DNA from: Photobacterium sp. Ph5
GTDB lineage: Bacteria; Pseudomonadota; Gammaproteobacteria; Enterobacterales; Vibrionaceae
Direction: 5' to 3'
Assembly: GCF_022129445.1 (NCBI RefSeq)
Contig: NZ_JADQAQ010000023.1
Location: 1-64,000, forward strand
DNA: 64,000 bases
Below are positions 45,779-54,087 of this stretch, one piece after another (position 1 is the first letter of the stretch; each line of letters begins with the position of its first letter). The notes beneath the pieces were generated by a model. It saw nothing but the letters and a program-made list of their open reading frames with translations, ran no database searches and was not told where the DNA came from. A program made the position numbers and the translations under genes.

Positions 45779-46978
45779 ATGCAAATCATCGATAAAGCAA
45801 AAGAAGATAAAATACCTGCAATTTTACGATTAGGCTTTCGACCGTTTTTTCTTGGAGCAAGTGTTTTTTCAGTTATCGCAATGATAATGTGGGCATTGTT
45901 CTGGTCAGGGGAATCTCAATTATCTCGTTTTATGTATTCAAACCCTATTTGGTGGCATAGCCACGAAATGTTGTTTGGATTTTCAGGCGCAGTCATTATT
46001 GGATTTTTATTGACTGCGGTACAAAACTGGACAGGGCAAACAAGCATTAAAGGCACTAAATTACTGTTGGTTTTCAGCCTATGGTTGATTGCTCGTATCG
46101 GTTTAATGATGGGTTCTGTGAGCAGTATTTGGCTGTTTATTGATACATTATGGATTGTTGTAGCTATCTACTATCTTGCAATACCGATCATAAAAGTTAA
46201 ACAGTGGCGAAATCTTTTCTTTGTGCCCGTATTACTACTGTTTGCTTTTACTAATATCCAATTTCATTTTATTGCGTTAGGAAAGAGCCATCAATCTATC
46301 GCTGATATATCTTTATCAGTTGTGTTGGTAGTAACAGTGATTACCTTAGTTGTTGGTGGTCGGGTTATCCCATTTTTTACATCACGCGGAACAAATACTG
46401 AAGTTATTGAACGAATTAAAACGATTGAATATCTTGCGCTTATACCTGCTTGGTTGTTGCTGTTGGCAACATTCTTTATAAATAACGCAATAATAAATGG
46501 ATTTATTGCTCCCTTATCGATCGTTGCGGCTACAACGAACTTTGTTCGTCTTTATCGCTGGCGGACAATCTCAACGCTACGTATTCCACTGTTGTGGTCT
46601 TTGCACCTTGCTTACTTGTCGTTAATTATTGGTTTATTTTTGCTAGGTTGCAGCTTTTATACGACAGCGATCAGTGAGTCTATTGCTATTCATATTATTA
46701 CTATCGGTGGGCTAGGTGGAATGATACTAGCAATGATCTCGCGTGTGTCATTAGGGCACACAGGGCGTAAATTACAAGTTGGGCGTTTCATGCAGATTGC
46801 GTTTATCGCGTTGTTTTTGTCATTACTAGCAAGAGTACTATTAATTACAGTTGCGCCTAATATGCAGCTTGATGGCTATGTGATTTCTGCAAGTCTGTGG
46901 GTTGTAGCTTTTGGAATTTTTACCATAGTCTACTTTCCTGTACTTACAAAACCTCGAGTTGATGGTCATCCTGGGTAA
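45779..46978 (+). CDS. nnrS: NnrS family heme-copper membrane protein
   Basis: The 399-residue integral membrane protein has about 12 helices. NnrS proteins are heme- and copper-containing and help cells resist nitric oxide stress. The opening ILRLGFRPFFLGASVF and PIWWHSHEMLFGFSGAVIIGF carry conserved His residues, and the later VVGGRVIPFFTSRGT and ISRVSLGHTGR are family markers. ATG 45779 follows the operator-promoter closely. The TTG at 45716 lies in the terminator and can be excluded. No nor or hmp gene is adjacent. Confidence 0.92.
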   Translation: MQIIDKAKEDKIPAILRLGFRPFFLGASVFSVIAMIMWALFWSGESQLSRFMYSNPIWWHSHEMLFGFSGAVIIGFLLTAVQNWTGQTSIKGTKLLLVFSLWLIARIGLMMGSVSSIWLFIDTLWIVVAIYYLAIPIIKVKQWRNLFFVPVLLLFAFTNIQFHFIALGKSHQSIADISLSVVLVVTVITLVVGGRVIPFFTSRGTNTEVIERIKTIEYLALIPAWLLLLATFFINNAIINGFIAPLSIVAATTNFVRLYRWRTISTLRIPLLWSLHLAYLSLIIGLFLLGCSFYTTAISESIAIHIITIGGLGGMILAMISRVSLGHTGRKLQVGRFMQIAFIALFLSLLARVLLITVAPNMQLDGYVISASLWVVAFGIFTIVYFPVLTKPRVDGHPG

Positions 46979-47078
46979 ATAATCAGAGTAAGAGGCGGTA
47001 TTGATAAGCTTGATAATCAGTGACATTATCAGCTATTCACTCTAAAATGACGCTTCGTTCATCAACAAGAAGATAGTT

Positions 47079-47264
47079 ATGTATAATCACACTCCAACGC
47101 TCAATCATGAACAACAACAAGAAGCTGCTGAGCGTATCCATGAGCTGATGGCTCAAGGTATTAGTAGTGGTGAAGCGATTATGATTGTTGCTCATCAAAT
47201 CCGTGAAGCGGATATTAAACGTCGTGAAGCGGCTGGTGAAACTTTCAGTGATGAAGAAGAGTAA
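47079..47264 (+). CDS. yoaH: YoaH family (UPF0181) protein
   Basis: This 61-residue protein fits UPF0181/Yoa[25 protein letters not shown] and a charged tail ending FSDEEE. It is cytosolic and of unknown function, widespread in enterobacteria and vibrios. AAGAAGATAG lies upstream of the ATG as a weak ribosome site. A terminator stem starts seven bases after the stop. Confidence 0.88.
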   Translation: MYNHTPTLNHEQQQEAAERIHELMAQGISSGEAIMIVAHQIREADIKRREAAGETFSDEEE

Positions 47265-47271
47265 CTAAAAG

Positions 47272-47294
47272 AAGAGCTTAGCAGCTCTTTTTTT
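47272..47294 (+). terminator. Terminator of yoaH
   Basis: AAGAGCT pairs with AGCTCTT around a tetraloop and is followed by a T-tract. Confidence 0.75.
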
Positions 47295-47387
47295 ATAATT
47301 GGATACTTTTTTTTCAAATAAAAGAGTGTTCAATTATGTGTTTTTGTTATACAAAGAATAAAAGCATAATTTTAATAGGGTAATTAT

Positions 47388-47912
47388 ATGAATGACCGAT
47401 ATTTACAGGCTCAAGCTTTTGCTAAAAGTCGACATGGCGAGCAAAAATACGGAGATTATCCTTACCACGTTCACTTAGATACTGTTGCTGAACTTGCTCG
47501 ACCATATGGTACTGATGCAATGATTGTAGCTCAACTTCATGATGTAATTGAAGATACAGATACCAGTTTTGATGAATTAGCAGATTTATTTGGCTTTACC
47601 ATTGCTGATGCGGTGAATTATGTCACTGATGTAAAGTTAGAGGATCGAGCGAAGCGAAAATTAGAGATAAACCAACGTCTATTGTCGCTTGATCCAGCTG
47701 AGGATGCAGCACGTTTGGCATTAATAGTTAAAACCTGTGATCGCTTAGCTAATGTGCAATCGAGCAGTAATAATTCACGTCGTCACTTTTTAATGTATCA
47801 AGCTGAACATGACGCTTTTAAGCATGCTGTTTATCGTGCCGGTCTATGTGATCCATTATGGCAACAATTAGATGCGCTTATACATTCAAAAGATTGTGTA
47901 AACTGTGTTTAA
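47388..47912 (+). CDS. HD-domain protein, small alarmone hydrolase-like (SpoT/Mesh1 type)
   Basis: The 174-residue protein consists of one HD hydrolase domain like that of RelA/SpoT, without synthetase or regulatory parts. Visible ligands are His in YPYHVHL (about 27-29), LHDVIEDTD (His51-Asp52 and the ED catalytic pair at 55-56) and KTCDRLANV. The family (Mesh1/SAH) removes pyrophosphate from (p)ppGpp, and some members act on NADPH. It would be an extra alarmone hydrolase in addition to SpoT. Substrate identity is inferred. It is monocistronic with a terminator. Confidence 0.8.
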   Translation: MNDRYLQAQAFAKSRHGEQKYGDYPYHVHLDTVAELARPYGTDAMIVAQLHDVIEDTDTSFDELADLFGFTIADAVNYVTDVKLEDRAKRKLEINQRLLSLDPAEDAARLALIVKTCDRLANVQSSSNNSRRHFLMYQAEHDAFKHAVYRAGLCDPLWQQLDALIHSKDCVNCV

Positions 47913-47941
47913 TCGGTGAAACCAAATCGTTAGTTAATAAT

Positions 47942-47979
47942 AAAGGCCAGAATATTTGATAAATATTTTGGCCTTTTTT
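47942..47979 (+). terminator. Bidirectional terminator
   Basis: AAAGGCCAGAATATTT pairs with AAATATTTTGGCCTTT over 16 bp with one G-U pair and a short loop, between the convergent hydrolase gene and nadE. Confidence 0.82.
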
Positions 47980-48015
47980 ATTTGTTTAGGATAATGACAT
48001 AATAGGTGTCAGATA

Positions 48016-48852
48016 TTATTCCTCATCATAAATAGTAGGAATAGGTTGGCGCTTATGTTGTGTTGCTTTATAAATACCGACTAAGCGTTCACGAACAAAA
48101 TCAGTTACAGGTTTACCTTCTAAGAAATCATCAATCTGATCGTAAGAAACCTGTAATGCGTCTTCGTCCGCCTTTTGTGGTGCTAATTCTTCTAAGTCAG
48201 CAGTAGGTACTTTATAAACCAATTGTTCTGGTGCACCAAGTTTTGCAGCAATAGCACGAACTTGACGTTTATTTAAACCAAATAGAGGTGCCAAATCACA
48301 AGCACCATCACCAAATTTAGTATAAAAACCGGTGATGTTTTCAGCAGAATGATCCGTACCAATAACTAAACCACCAACAAGCCCTGCAATCTCGTATTGA
48401 GCAATCATACGCGTACGAGCTTTCACATTACCCTTCACGAAATCAACTTTAGCGTTGTCGCTAGGAATAAGCCCTGTACCTTGTAAAGCGAAAAGTGTAC
48501 TTGCATGAGTGCCATCAACACCCTCTTTTATATTAACGCTTACAGAGTGGCTAGGTTGGATAAAACGTAATGCTAGCTGTGCTTCGTCTTCATCTTGCTG
48601 TTCACCATAGGGTAGACGAACGGCAATAAATTGGTAATCATGGCTGTTAGATAGTTGGTTTAAACCATTAACAGCGAGTTGAGCAAGACGACCACATGTA
48701 GTTGAATCCACGCCACCACTAATGCCTAGTACAAGTGATTTGCAGCCTGATTGTTTTAGTTTTTTTTGAATAAATTCAACTCGGCGTTGGATTTCAAAAT
48801 CAACGTCAATGACAGGTAGCACACGCATTTCAGTGCGGATAAGCTGTTCCAT
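48016..48852 (-). CDS. nadE: NH3-dependent NAD+ synthetase
   Basis: The 278-residue enzyme amidates nicotinic acid adenine dinucleotide to NAD+ with ATP and ammonia. The PP-loop motif [10 protein letters not shown] lies near residues 44-53, with [19 protein letters not shown] and [12 protein letters not shown] further on. The single-domain length of about 275 residues shows it is ammonia-dependent. An upstream start at 48894 adds 14 residues; the ATG at 48852 gives the familiar start and has TAAGGA upstream. It is divergent from a nadD-like gene, so both belong to NAD synthesis. Confidence 0.95.
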   Translation of the reverse strand: MEQLIRTEMRVLPVIDVDFEIQRRVEFIQKKLKQSGCKSLVLGISGGVDSTTCGRLAQLAVNGLNQLSNSHDYQFIAVRLPYGEQQDEDEAQLALRFIQPSHSVSVNIKEGVDGTHASTLFALQGTGLIPSDNAKVDFVKGNVKARTRMIAQYEIAGLVGGLVIGTDHSAENITGFYTKFGDGACDLAPLFGLNKRQVRAIAAKLGAPEQLVYKVPTADLEELAPQKADEDALQVSYDQIDDFLEGKPVTDFVRERLVGIYKATQHKRQPIPTIYDEE

Positions 48853-49097
48853 GGTATATGAATCCTTAAGAGAGTTAGCCCAAATATTAATCATTTGAAG
48901 CGATATAATGGCTAAATGAGATCTAAACCATTACACCTTTGGCAAAATCATGCGATAACTCGTTATTATGATCAATGCTAAAGACAGATATTACTAAAAT
49001 TAAGAGGCATTTTCCTATTAAATGCTTAAATAATAGTTACATCATTAGAAATCTCTAGTGTAAAAATAAAAGATTGATAGAACGAAAGGTTAGATGG

Positions 49098-49619
49098 ATG
49101 AAACACACTCTTGCTGTATTTGGCAGCGCTTTTAACCCACCTAGTTTAGGACATCGTTCCGTTTTAGAACGATTAACACATTTTGACGAAGTGCTTTTAC
49201 TTCCAAGTTTCAATCATGCTTGGGGGAAGGAAATGTTGGATTATTCATTACGTTGTGAATTAGTTTCTGCTTTTATTGATGATATTGGTCAAGATAATTT
49301 AGTCTTATCAACATTAGAGCAAGATATCGCTGTTGGTGATCAAGCTGTAACAACGTATGCGGTACTGGCTGAGTTACAAAAACGCTATCCGAGCTATCAA
49401 ATTACTTTTGTTGTTGGTCCTGATAATTTCTTGAACTTTAATAAGTTTTTTATGTCAAAAGAAATACTTAGCCAATGGCAAGTGCTTGCTTGTCCGGAAA
49501 CGTTATCAGTAAGAAGTACTCAAATTCGAGACGCATTAACAGAAAATAAAAATATCAGTGACTTAACAACAGTCAGTGTTTGTCAGTTATTAATGGCGGA
49601 TAAGCGGTTTCATTTTTAA
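49098..49619 (+). CDS. Nicotinate-nucleotide adenylyltransferase-like protein (NadD family)
   Basis: The 174-residue protein has the nucleotidyltransferase motif AVFGSAFNPPSLGHRSVLER and the second signature SVRSTQIRDAL (an ISSTxxR variant). In the first motif the usual His-x-Gly-His is Ser-Leu-Gly-His, so one catalytic-loop His is missing. It would join ATP and nicotinate mononucleotide, feeding the divergent nadE. It is shorter than E. coli NadD (about 213 residues) and may be a second copy or use another substrate. ATG 49098 follows AAAGGTTAG. The TTG at 49074 is rejected. Confidence 0.8.
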   Translation: MKHTLAVFGSAFNPPSLGHRSVLERLTHFDEVLLLPSFNHAWGKEMLDYSLRCELVSAFIDDIGQDNLVLSTLEQDIAVGDQAVTTYAVLAELQKRYPSYQITFVVGPDNFLNFNKFFMSKEILSQWQVLACPETLSVRSTQIRDALTENKNISDLTTVSVCQLLMADKRFHF

Positions 49620-49639
49620 ATCTTAGGGGAAATGACGAA

Positions 49640-50191
49640 GTGCTTAAACAAATCCCATTGGGTGTTTTTTGTTGCTTTTTTTTCATGTTGTCTTCGTCAG
49701 TTTACGCGTTCAATTGCAATAATTATTATTCTTTAGATACTGTATCTCAACCTTTTAGTATCGATCATGCTAATAGTGGCCAACGTTGCTCTGTTCCTAT
49801 TTATAGCATTGAGCGTGATAGTCAGATAAACCATAAGGCAGTGCCTTCACTACAAGCTAACAATATTCCATGGAAAGTTGATTCTAGTAGTTATGGAGAT
49901 CAATTCTGGTTGCATTGGGACGATCAATTTGCAGATTCACCTGTTTTGATGGATCACAACTCATCGACGTTTTATGGTTTAGGTTTTTGGATGCCAACGA
50001 AATATGACGATGAAGATCTAACAAATGCGGCAGGAGCAGAAGATTGGATATTCAATCATGGATTACAAATGAGTTTAGGTTTTGGTGATATAAAAGGTCA
50101 CAAACCACGCGTTAGATTTGATTATCGTTGGCATAATAATAGCCATGTTGAAGATGGCGTATCAATGCAAGTTCACATTCCATTAAATTAA
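49640..50191 (+). CDS. Exported hypothetical protein, 183 aa
   Basis: I do not recognise a family by name, although similar proteins may be conserved in Vibrionaceae. The signal peptide (about 1-23, cleaved after VYA) is followed by a beta-rich domain with many Trp, His and Asp residues, for example FWLHWDDQFADSP, STFYGLGFWMP and RVRFDYRWHNNSHVEDG. The C-terminal strands could be part of a barrel or a periplasmic domain. It starts with GTG 21 bases after the nadD-like gene, behind AGGGGAA, so the two may be co-transcribed. Confidence 0.7.
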   Translation: MLKQIPLGVFCCFFFMLSSSVYAFNCNNYYSLDTVSQPFSIDHANSGQRCSVPIYSIERDSQINHKAVPSLQANNIPWKVDSSSYGDQFWLHWDDQFADSPVLMDHNSSTFYGLGFWMPTKYDDEDLTNAAGAEDWIFNHGLQMSLGFGDIKGHKPRVRFDYRWHNNSHVEDGVSMQVHIPLN

Positions 50192-50217
50192 AAAACGCCC
50201 GTTTAAGGGCGTTTTTG
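50191..50217 (+). terminator. Bidirectional terminator
   Basis: A perfect 10-bp stem AAAAACGCCC/GGGCGTTTTT with a 6-nt loop, between convergent genes. Confidence 0.9.
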
Positions 50218-50218
50218 T

Positions 50219-50899
50219 TTAGCGTAAACTTTCACCTAAAATGGGCAATGACAGTGCTTCTACCATGTGTTCTGTCGTATTTAGTTGAGCTGCTATTTGC
50301 GGGAGTTTTCGGCCTGAACGGCTTAGCTTCAACACCTCTCGCATTAGAATACAGGCTTCACATTCTTTCACCGTCATATTCATTACAGACTCAAGGCTTG
50401 CGATTGCTGTTTTCTCTGTGATTTTATTACCCGTTAGCATTAACGCTAATGAATTGTGATGCTGTTTATTAATAGCAGGGCAAAGTGATTGAGTCGATAC
50501 CGATAGCTTTTCAACTTGATCAGCAATGACTTTTAATAAACGCCCTTCAGCTCCATCCCATTGATGCTCTTGAACGGGTGATTTTACCAATTCATCTAAT
50601 GCTGCTCTTATAAGTGGTGACACAACAAAAAAGCCAGCATCAGTGCATAGTGGCTGTGTCATACGAACAGAAAATGCAACTTTATAAAATGTTGCACCTG
50701 GTAACACTGTGATGGCATGTAAACAATCAAACGGGATCCAAAAACCATGCCCCTTAGTGATCATGTGTTCTTGTTTGCCTAATCGGATTAACACACAACC
50801 ATTCGTAACAACAATAAAGTAAGAAGATTGGCTCTTTTTGCGCGAACCAACAAAAAGAAAAGGGTGTTCGTTATTTGAAAACTCAATAGCTTGTTTCAT
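50219..50899 (-). CDS. AraC-type regulator with cupin N-terminus
   Basis: The 226-residue protein has an AraC-type cupin domain (FIVVTNGCVLIRLGKQEH, GHGFWIPFDCLHAITVLPG), then a helical C-terminal part. The two helix-turn-helix motifs are weak: LASLESVMNMTVKECEAC-like and SRSGRKLPQIAAQLNTTEHM, so DNA binding is plausible but less typical than in standard AraC proteins. ATG 50899 follows GAGAG; starts further upstream are unlikely. The target is unknown. The divergent gene at 51159 is the only near candidate. Confidence 0.72.
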   Translation of the reverse strand: MKQAIEFSNNEHPFLFVGSRKKSQSSYFIVVTNGCVLIRLGKQEHMITKGHGFWIPFDCLHAITVLPGATFYKVAFSVRMTQPLCTDAGFFVVSPLIRAALDELVKSPVQEHQWDGAEGRLLKVIADQVEKLSVSTQSLCPAINKQHHNSLALMLTGNKITEKTAIASLESVMNMTVKECEACILMREVLKLSRSGRKLPQIAAQLNTTEHMVEALSLPILGESLR

Positions 50900-51158
50900 A
50901 CTGACTCTCTTACACATAAGCATGCACATCTTCGTGTTTTTTTTTAATAGCGTCAACAAAGAGGATTATGTATTAACTAAATACTGTAGATATCATTGCT
51001 TATATGATCAAATTGGCGTGTAAAATAGCGCCATCGATGAAAAAACATACAAGTTAGTGAGGTATGACCTCCAACCATCACGGTTATTGACATAGGTTGT
51101 TTGGTTAATCATTATTTATCAGTAAAATAACTCAGTTTTTTCAACATGAAGCATTACT

Positions 51159-52268
51159 GTGCATATAGATAACGATATTTATAAAGAAATTCGCCCGTAT
51201 AATGATGATGAAGTCAGTGGTGCGATTCAACGACTCATTGATGATAAAGATTTTATCAACGCTATTTTAAAGTACCGTTTCCCACATGCGTCAGGCATGT
51301 TTGGTTGGTTACTTATCCCACTTATTAAACGTTTCCTTGTAAAGAAATGGTCTGGCATAAACACGGTAAAAGATATTCAAAATCAAGTTGCCAAATATAT
51401 GCAAGGAACAATTGAGCACTCATGTGACGGCGTAACGTATACGGGGCTGGATAAATTAGACCCAAATAAGGCTTACTTATTTGTGTCTAATCACCGTGAT
51501 ATTGCGATGGATCCCGCAATGGTTAACTGGTGTTTATTTAAAGAAAGCTTCAATACAGTACGCATTGCCATTGGTGATAACTTATTGAAGAAGCCTTGTG
51601 CAACCGAACTTATGCGTTTAAATAAAAGCTTTATTGTAAAACGTTCTGCTAAAGGCCCGCGTGAGTTGATGAAGTCACTTGGACTACTTTCAAGTTATAT
51701 TTATCACTCACTGGAAACCGGTAATAATATTTGGATTGCTCAAAAAGAAGGGCGTGCCAAAGACGGAAACGATAAGACGGATCCTGCTATTTTAAAAATG
51801 TTTTTTATGGAAGGGCGTAAGCAGAAAATACCTTTCGCTGAATTCATGAGTAAGTTAAACATTGTTCCTGTTGCGATTTCTTACGAAAACGATCCATGTG
51901 ATGTAGCAAAAGCTGAAGAGCTTCATAAAAAAGCAACAACAGGTAGCTACGAAAAAGGTGAATTTGAAGACATCGAAAGTATAGTACAAGGTATTGTAGG
52001 GCAAAAGCGCCGTATTCATATTAGCTTTGGTGATGTTATTAACGATGCGCCAGAGACTCCTGAAGAATTAGCCGTAGAAATTGATCGTCAAATTACAGAA
52101 AACTATCATTTATTTCCTGCTAATTTTATTGCTGCGAATATTGATTCAGAAATAGTTACAGACGAAGAGAGAAACAAGTTTGCTCAAAAGCTTGAAAATC
52201 ATAGTGACAGTGTAAATGAAATTCTAAAACAGATGTATGCATTACCTGCACTTAAAAAGCAGCAATAA
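51159..52268 (+). CDS. 1-acyl-glycerol-3-phosphate acyltransferase-like protein
   Basis: The 369-residue protein has the PlsC-type acyltransferase domain (about 95-270). The first block is SNHRDIAMDPAMV, a His-x5-Asp variant of the normal HX4D. A substrate block IAQKEGRAKDGND replaces the PEGTRS-like motif. No clear TM helix is seen apart from a short GMFGWLLIPLIKRFL segment (about 46-60). The role is probably phospholipid acyl transfer at the membrane. The start codon is GTG; no strong ribosome site precedes it. The acyl acceptor is unknown. Confidence 0.85.
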   Translation: MHIDNDIYKEIRPYNDDEVSGAIQRLIDDKDFINAILKYRFPHASGMFGWLLIPLIKRFLVKKWSGINTVKDIQNQVAKYMQGTIEHSCDGVTYTGLDKLDPNKAYLFVSNHRDIAMDPAMVNWCLFKESFNTVRIAIGDNLLKKPCATELMRLNKSFIVKRSAKGPRELMKSLGLLSSYIYHSLETGNNIWIAQKEGRAKDGNDKTDPAILKMFFMEGRKQKIPFAEFMSKLNIVPVAISYENDPCDVAKAEELHKKATTGSYEKGEFEDIESIVQGIVGQKRRIHISFGDVINDAPETPEELAVEIDRQITENYHLFPANFIAANIDSEIVTDEERNKFAQKLENHSDSVNEILKQMYALPALKKQQ

Positions 52269-52288
52269 TACTTAACGTAATAACACTT

Positions 52289-52331
52289 AACGGTGCCAAT
52301 TCTTATACAGAGTCGAATTGGTACCGTTTTT
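52289..52331 (+). terminator. Bidirectional terminator
   Basis: AACGGTGCCAATTC pairs with GAATTGGTACCGTT (one G-U pair), 14 bp, with a 12-nt loop and a T-tract. Confidence 0.8.
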
Positions 52332-52875
52332 AATAGATACCAAATTCAGGGTCATAGGTAATAATAATTGCTTTAGGTATCATTACTTCAGCACTATTTT
52401 GCCAATTATCATCCATATTTTGATACAGTCTAGACTCATCTTCAGACATGAATAACAACTGAATCCTCTCTTCTTCAATATCGAATTGAAGTGCTATATA
52501 TGTCGCTATATTAAATATTCGCTCATAACCTAAATGAGTATTAATATGTTGGGCAATAACAACATAGGTTTGATGGTAGTTTTGAAGAGTATAGCCAAAT
52601 TCGTTTAATACTCGTTTAATTTCTACGCTTAACTGGCTATTGTTATCTTGAAAATAAACAACATTGTATTGATTTTGGAGCTCAATTAATAATGCTTGTT
52701 TAGGAATATAGGGTTTAATTTGTACAATATTTTGCTCTATAGGATCAGAATGGCTAAAACTGTGTATAGCGTATGCTGGTACTGTTATTGATGACAATAG
52801 CAGTAACATTGAAATTACTGCTATTAAGTAGATGAATAATCGATTAGGAAGAAAATAAGAAGCCAAGTGTGACAT
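52330..52875 (-). CDS. Hypothetical exported protein, 181 aa
   Basis: I recognise no family. There is a hydrophobic signal or anchor (about residues 12-36, ending VPAYA), followed by a soluble domain with many Asn, Gln and Tyr. The region PYIPKQALLIELQNQYNVVYF and a later IKRVLNEFGYTLQNY resemble secretin/TonB short N-terminal (STN) domain patterns, but this is only an impression. The gene has an 8-bp inverted repeat, CATTGTAC/GTACAATG, across its promoter region at 52884-52918. Function unknown. Confidence 0.6.
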   Translation of the reverse strand: MSHLASYFLPNRLFIYLIAVISMLLLLSSITVPAYAIHSFSHSDPIEQNIVQIKPYIPKQALLIELQNQYNVVYFQDNNSQLSVEIKRVLNEFGYTLQNYHQTYVVIAQHINTHLGYERIFNIATYIALQFDIEEERIQLLFMSEDESRLYQNMDDNWQNSAEVMIPKAIIITYDPEFGIY

Positions 52876-52944
52876 AAAATGCTCATTGTACGTGTTTGGT
52901 TATCAGTTTAGTACAATGCTAATAGCGAAAGATTAATATTACTG

Positions 52945-53889
52945 TTATTCGACTTGTTTATGACTATCTAAAACTGGATTGATGTTTTTATAGGGTGGTA
53001 AAGCCATACGCTCAGCCATAAAATCAATAAAACAACGAACTTTTGGTGCAAGGTACTTACGTCTTGGGTAAACAGCGTAAATGGGTAATTCAACCGTCGT
53101 TTTCCAATCATTGAGTAAAGTTACTAACTTATTCGTTTTTATCTCATCAGTTAAGAGATAGGTGGAAAGATAAGCAATGCCTAAACCACTTACTGCAGCA
53201 TCAAGTACTGCTGGTGCATTATCTATTCGATAATTCCCATTAACTCGAATAGATTGTTTTAAACCATCTCGACCAAATTCCCAATTTACATATTTACGCT
53301 CACGACTTTGGTAAGTAATACAGTTATGTTGTCGTAAATCACCTGGAACAATAGGCTCACTATGTTGTGCAATGTAATCTGGGGATGCGACAACCACAAA
53401 TTCACATTTTGCGAGCTTTCTGGCAACCATACCCTCTGGTGGGTGTTCATGAATGGCAATCCAACAATCAAAACCTTCTTCTAAAAGGTTTGGGCGGTGA
53501 TCAAATAAACTAATCTCAAGCTCTAGTTCAGGATTTTGCTTTTGAAACTCAGCTAATGCGGAAGTGATATGAATATTACCGAATGATTGGGCGATACCAA
53601 TGCGTAATACGCCTGTGATTTCATTTCTGTAACCGGCAACCATGGCTTCCGCTTCATTAACAGTATCAATTAATTGTTGACCATAATCTGCATATTGCAC
53701 GCCAATTTCAGTTAATGCGACAGTCCGTGTACTGCGCTGAACAAGCTGACAGCCTAATCTTTCTTCCAAACATTTTATTTGCTTACTTACCTGAGACTTT
53801 GATATTCCCAAGCGATCAGCAGCTTTGGTGAAATTTTGTTCATGACCAATAGCAGCCAGTATTACCATCTGTTGCAAATTATCTAGCAT
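52945..53889 (-). CDS. LysR-family transcriptional regulator
   Basis: The 314-residue LysR regulator has an N-terminal winged helix (NFTKAADRLGISKSQVSKQI, about 19-38) followed by the effector domain (about 90-295). The pattern KLAKCEFVVVASPDYI and YLLTDEI, with DYGQQLIDTVNEAEAMV, resembles the CrgA/AaeR-type subgroup. ATG 53889 is preferred over the TTG at 53901. It is divergent from chrA across about 200 bp, so chrA is its likely target, by the LysR rule of divergent control. Confidence 0.9.
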   Translation of the reverse strand: MLDNLQQMVILAAIGHEQNFTKAADRLGISKSQVSKQIKCLEERLGCQLVQRSTRTVALTEIGVQYADYGQQLIDTVNEAEAMVAGYRNEITGVLRIGIAQSFGNIHITSALAEFQKQNPELELEISLFDHRPNLLEEGFDCWIAIHEHPPEGMVARKLAKCEFVVVASPDYIAQHSEPIVPGDLRQHNCITYQSRERKYVNWEFGRDGLKQSIRVNGNYRIDNAPAVLDAAVSGLGIAYLSTYLLTDEIKTNKLVTLLNDWKTTVELPIYAVYPRRKYLAPKVRCFIDFMAERMALPPYKNINPVLDSHKQVE

Positions 53890-54087
53890 TTGGCATTCCA
53901 AGTTACGCTGTCACGATAGTCTAGTGTGACAAAAATAATCAATTAACACTATCTATTCATTATCATTTTTTGCCTCATAAACATCAATCTATATGTATGA
54001 ATATAAATAATAACTTACATCATTTTAAACGATTTAAATAATTCGTATGGAAACGCTATGATGATGATATTGCTAATGGAGGAATGC

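Noticed and set aside
52884..52918. Inverted repeat CATTGTAC/GTACAATG as a fourth MerR/LitR operator
   Set aside because: The TGTAC cores are 19 bp apart in the wrong arrangement compared with the TRTACA-N12-TGTACA sites. It may still be an unrelated operator.
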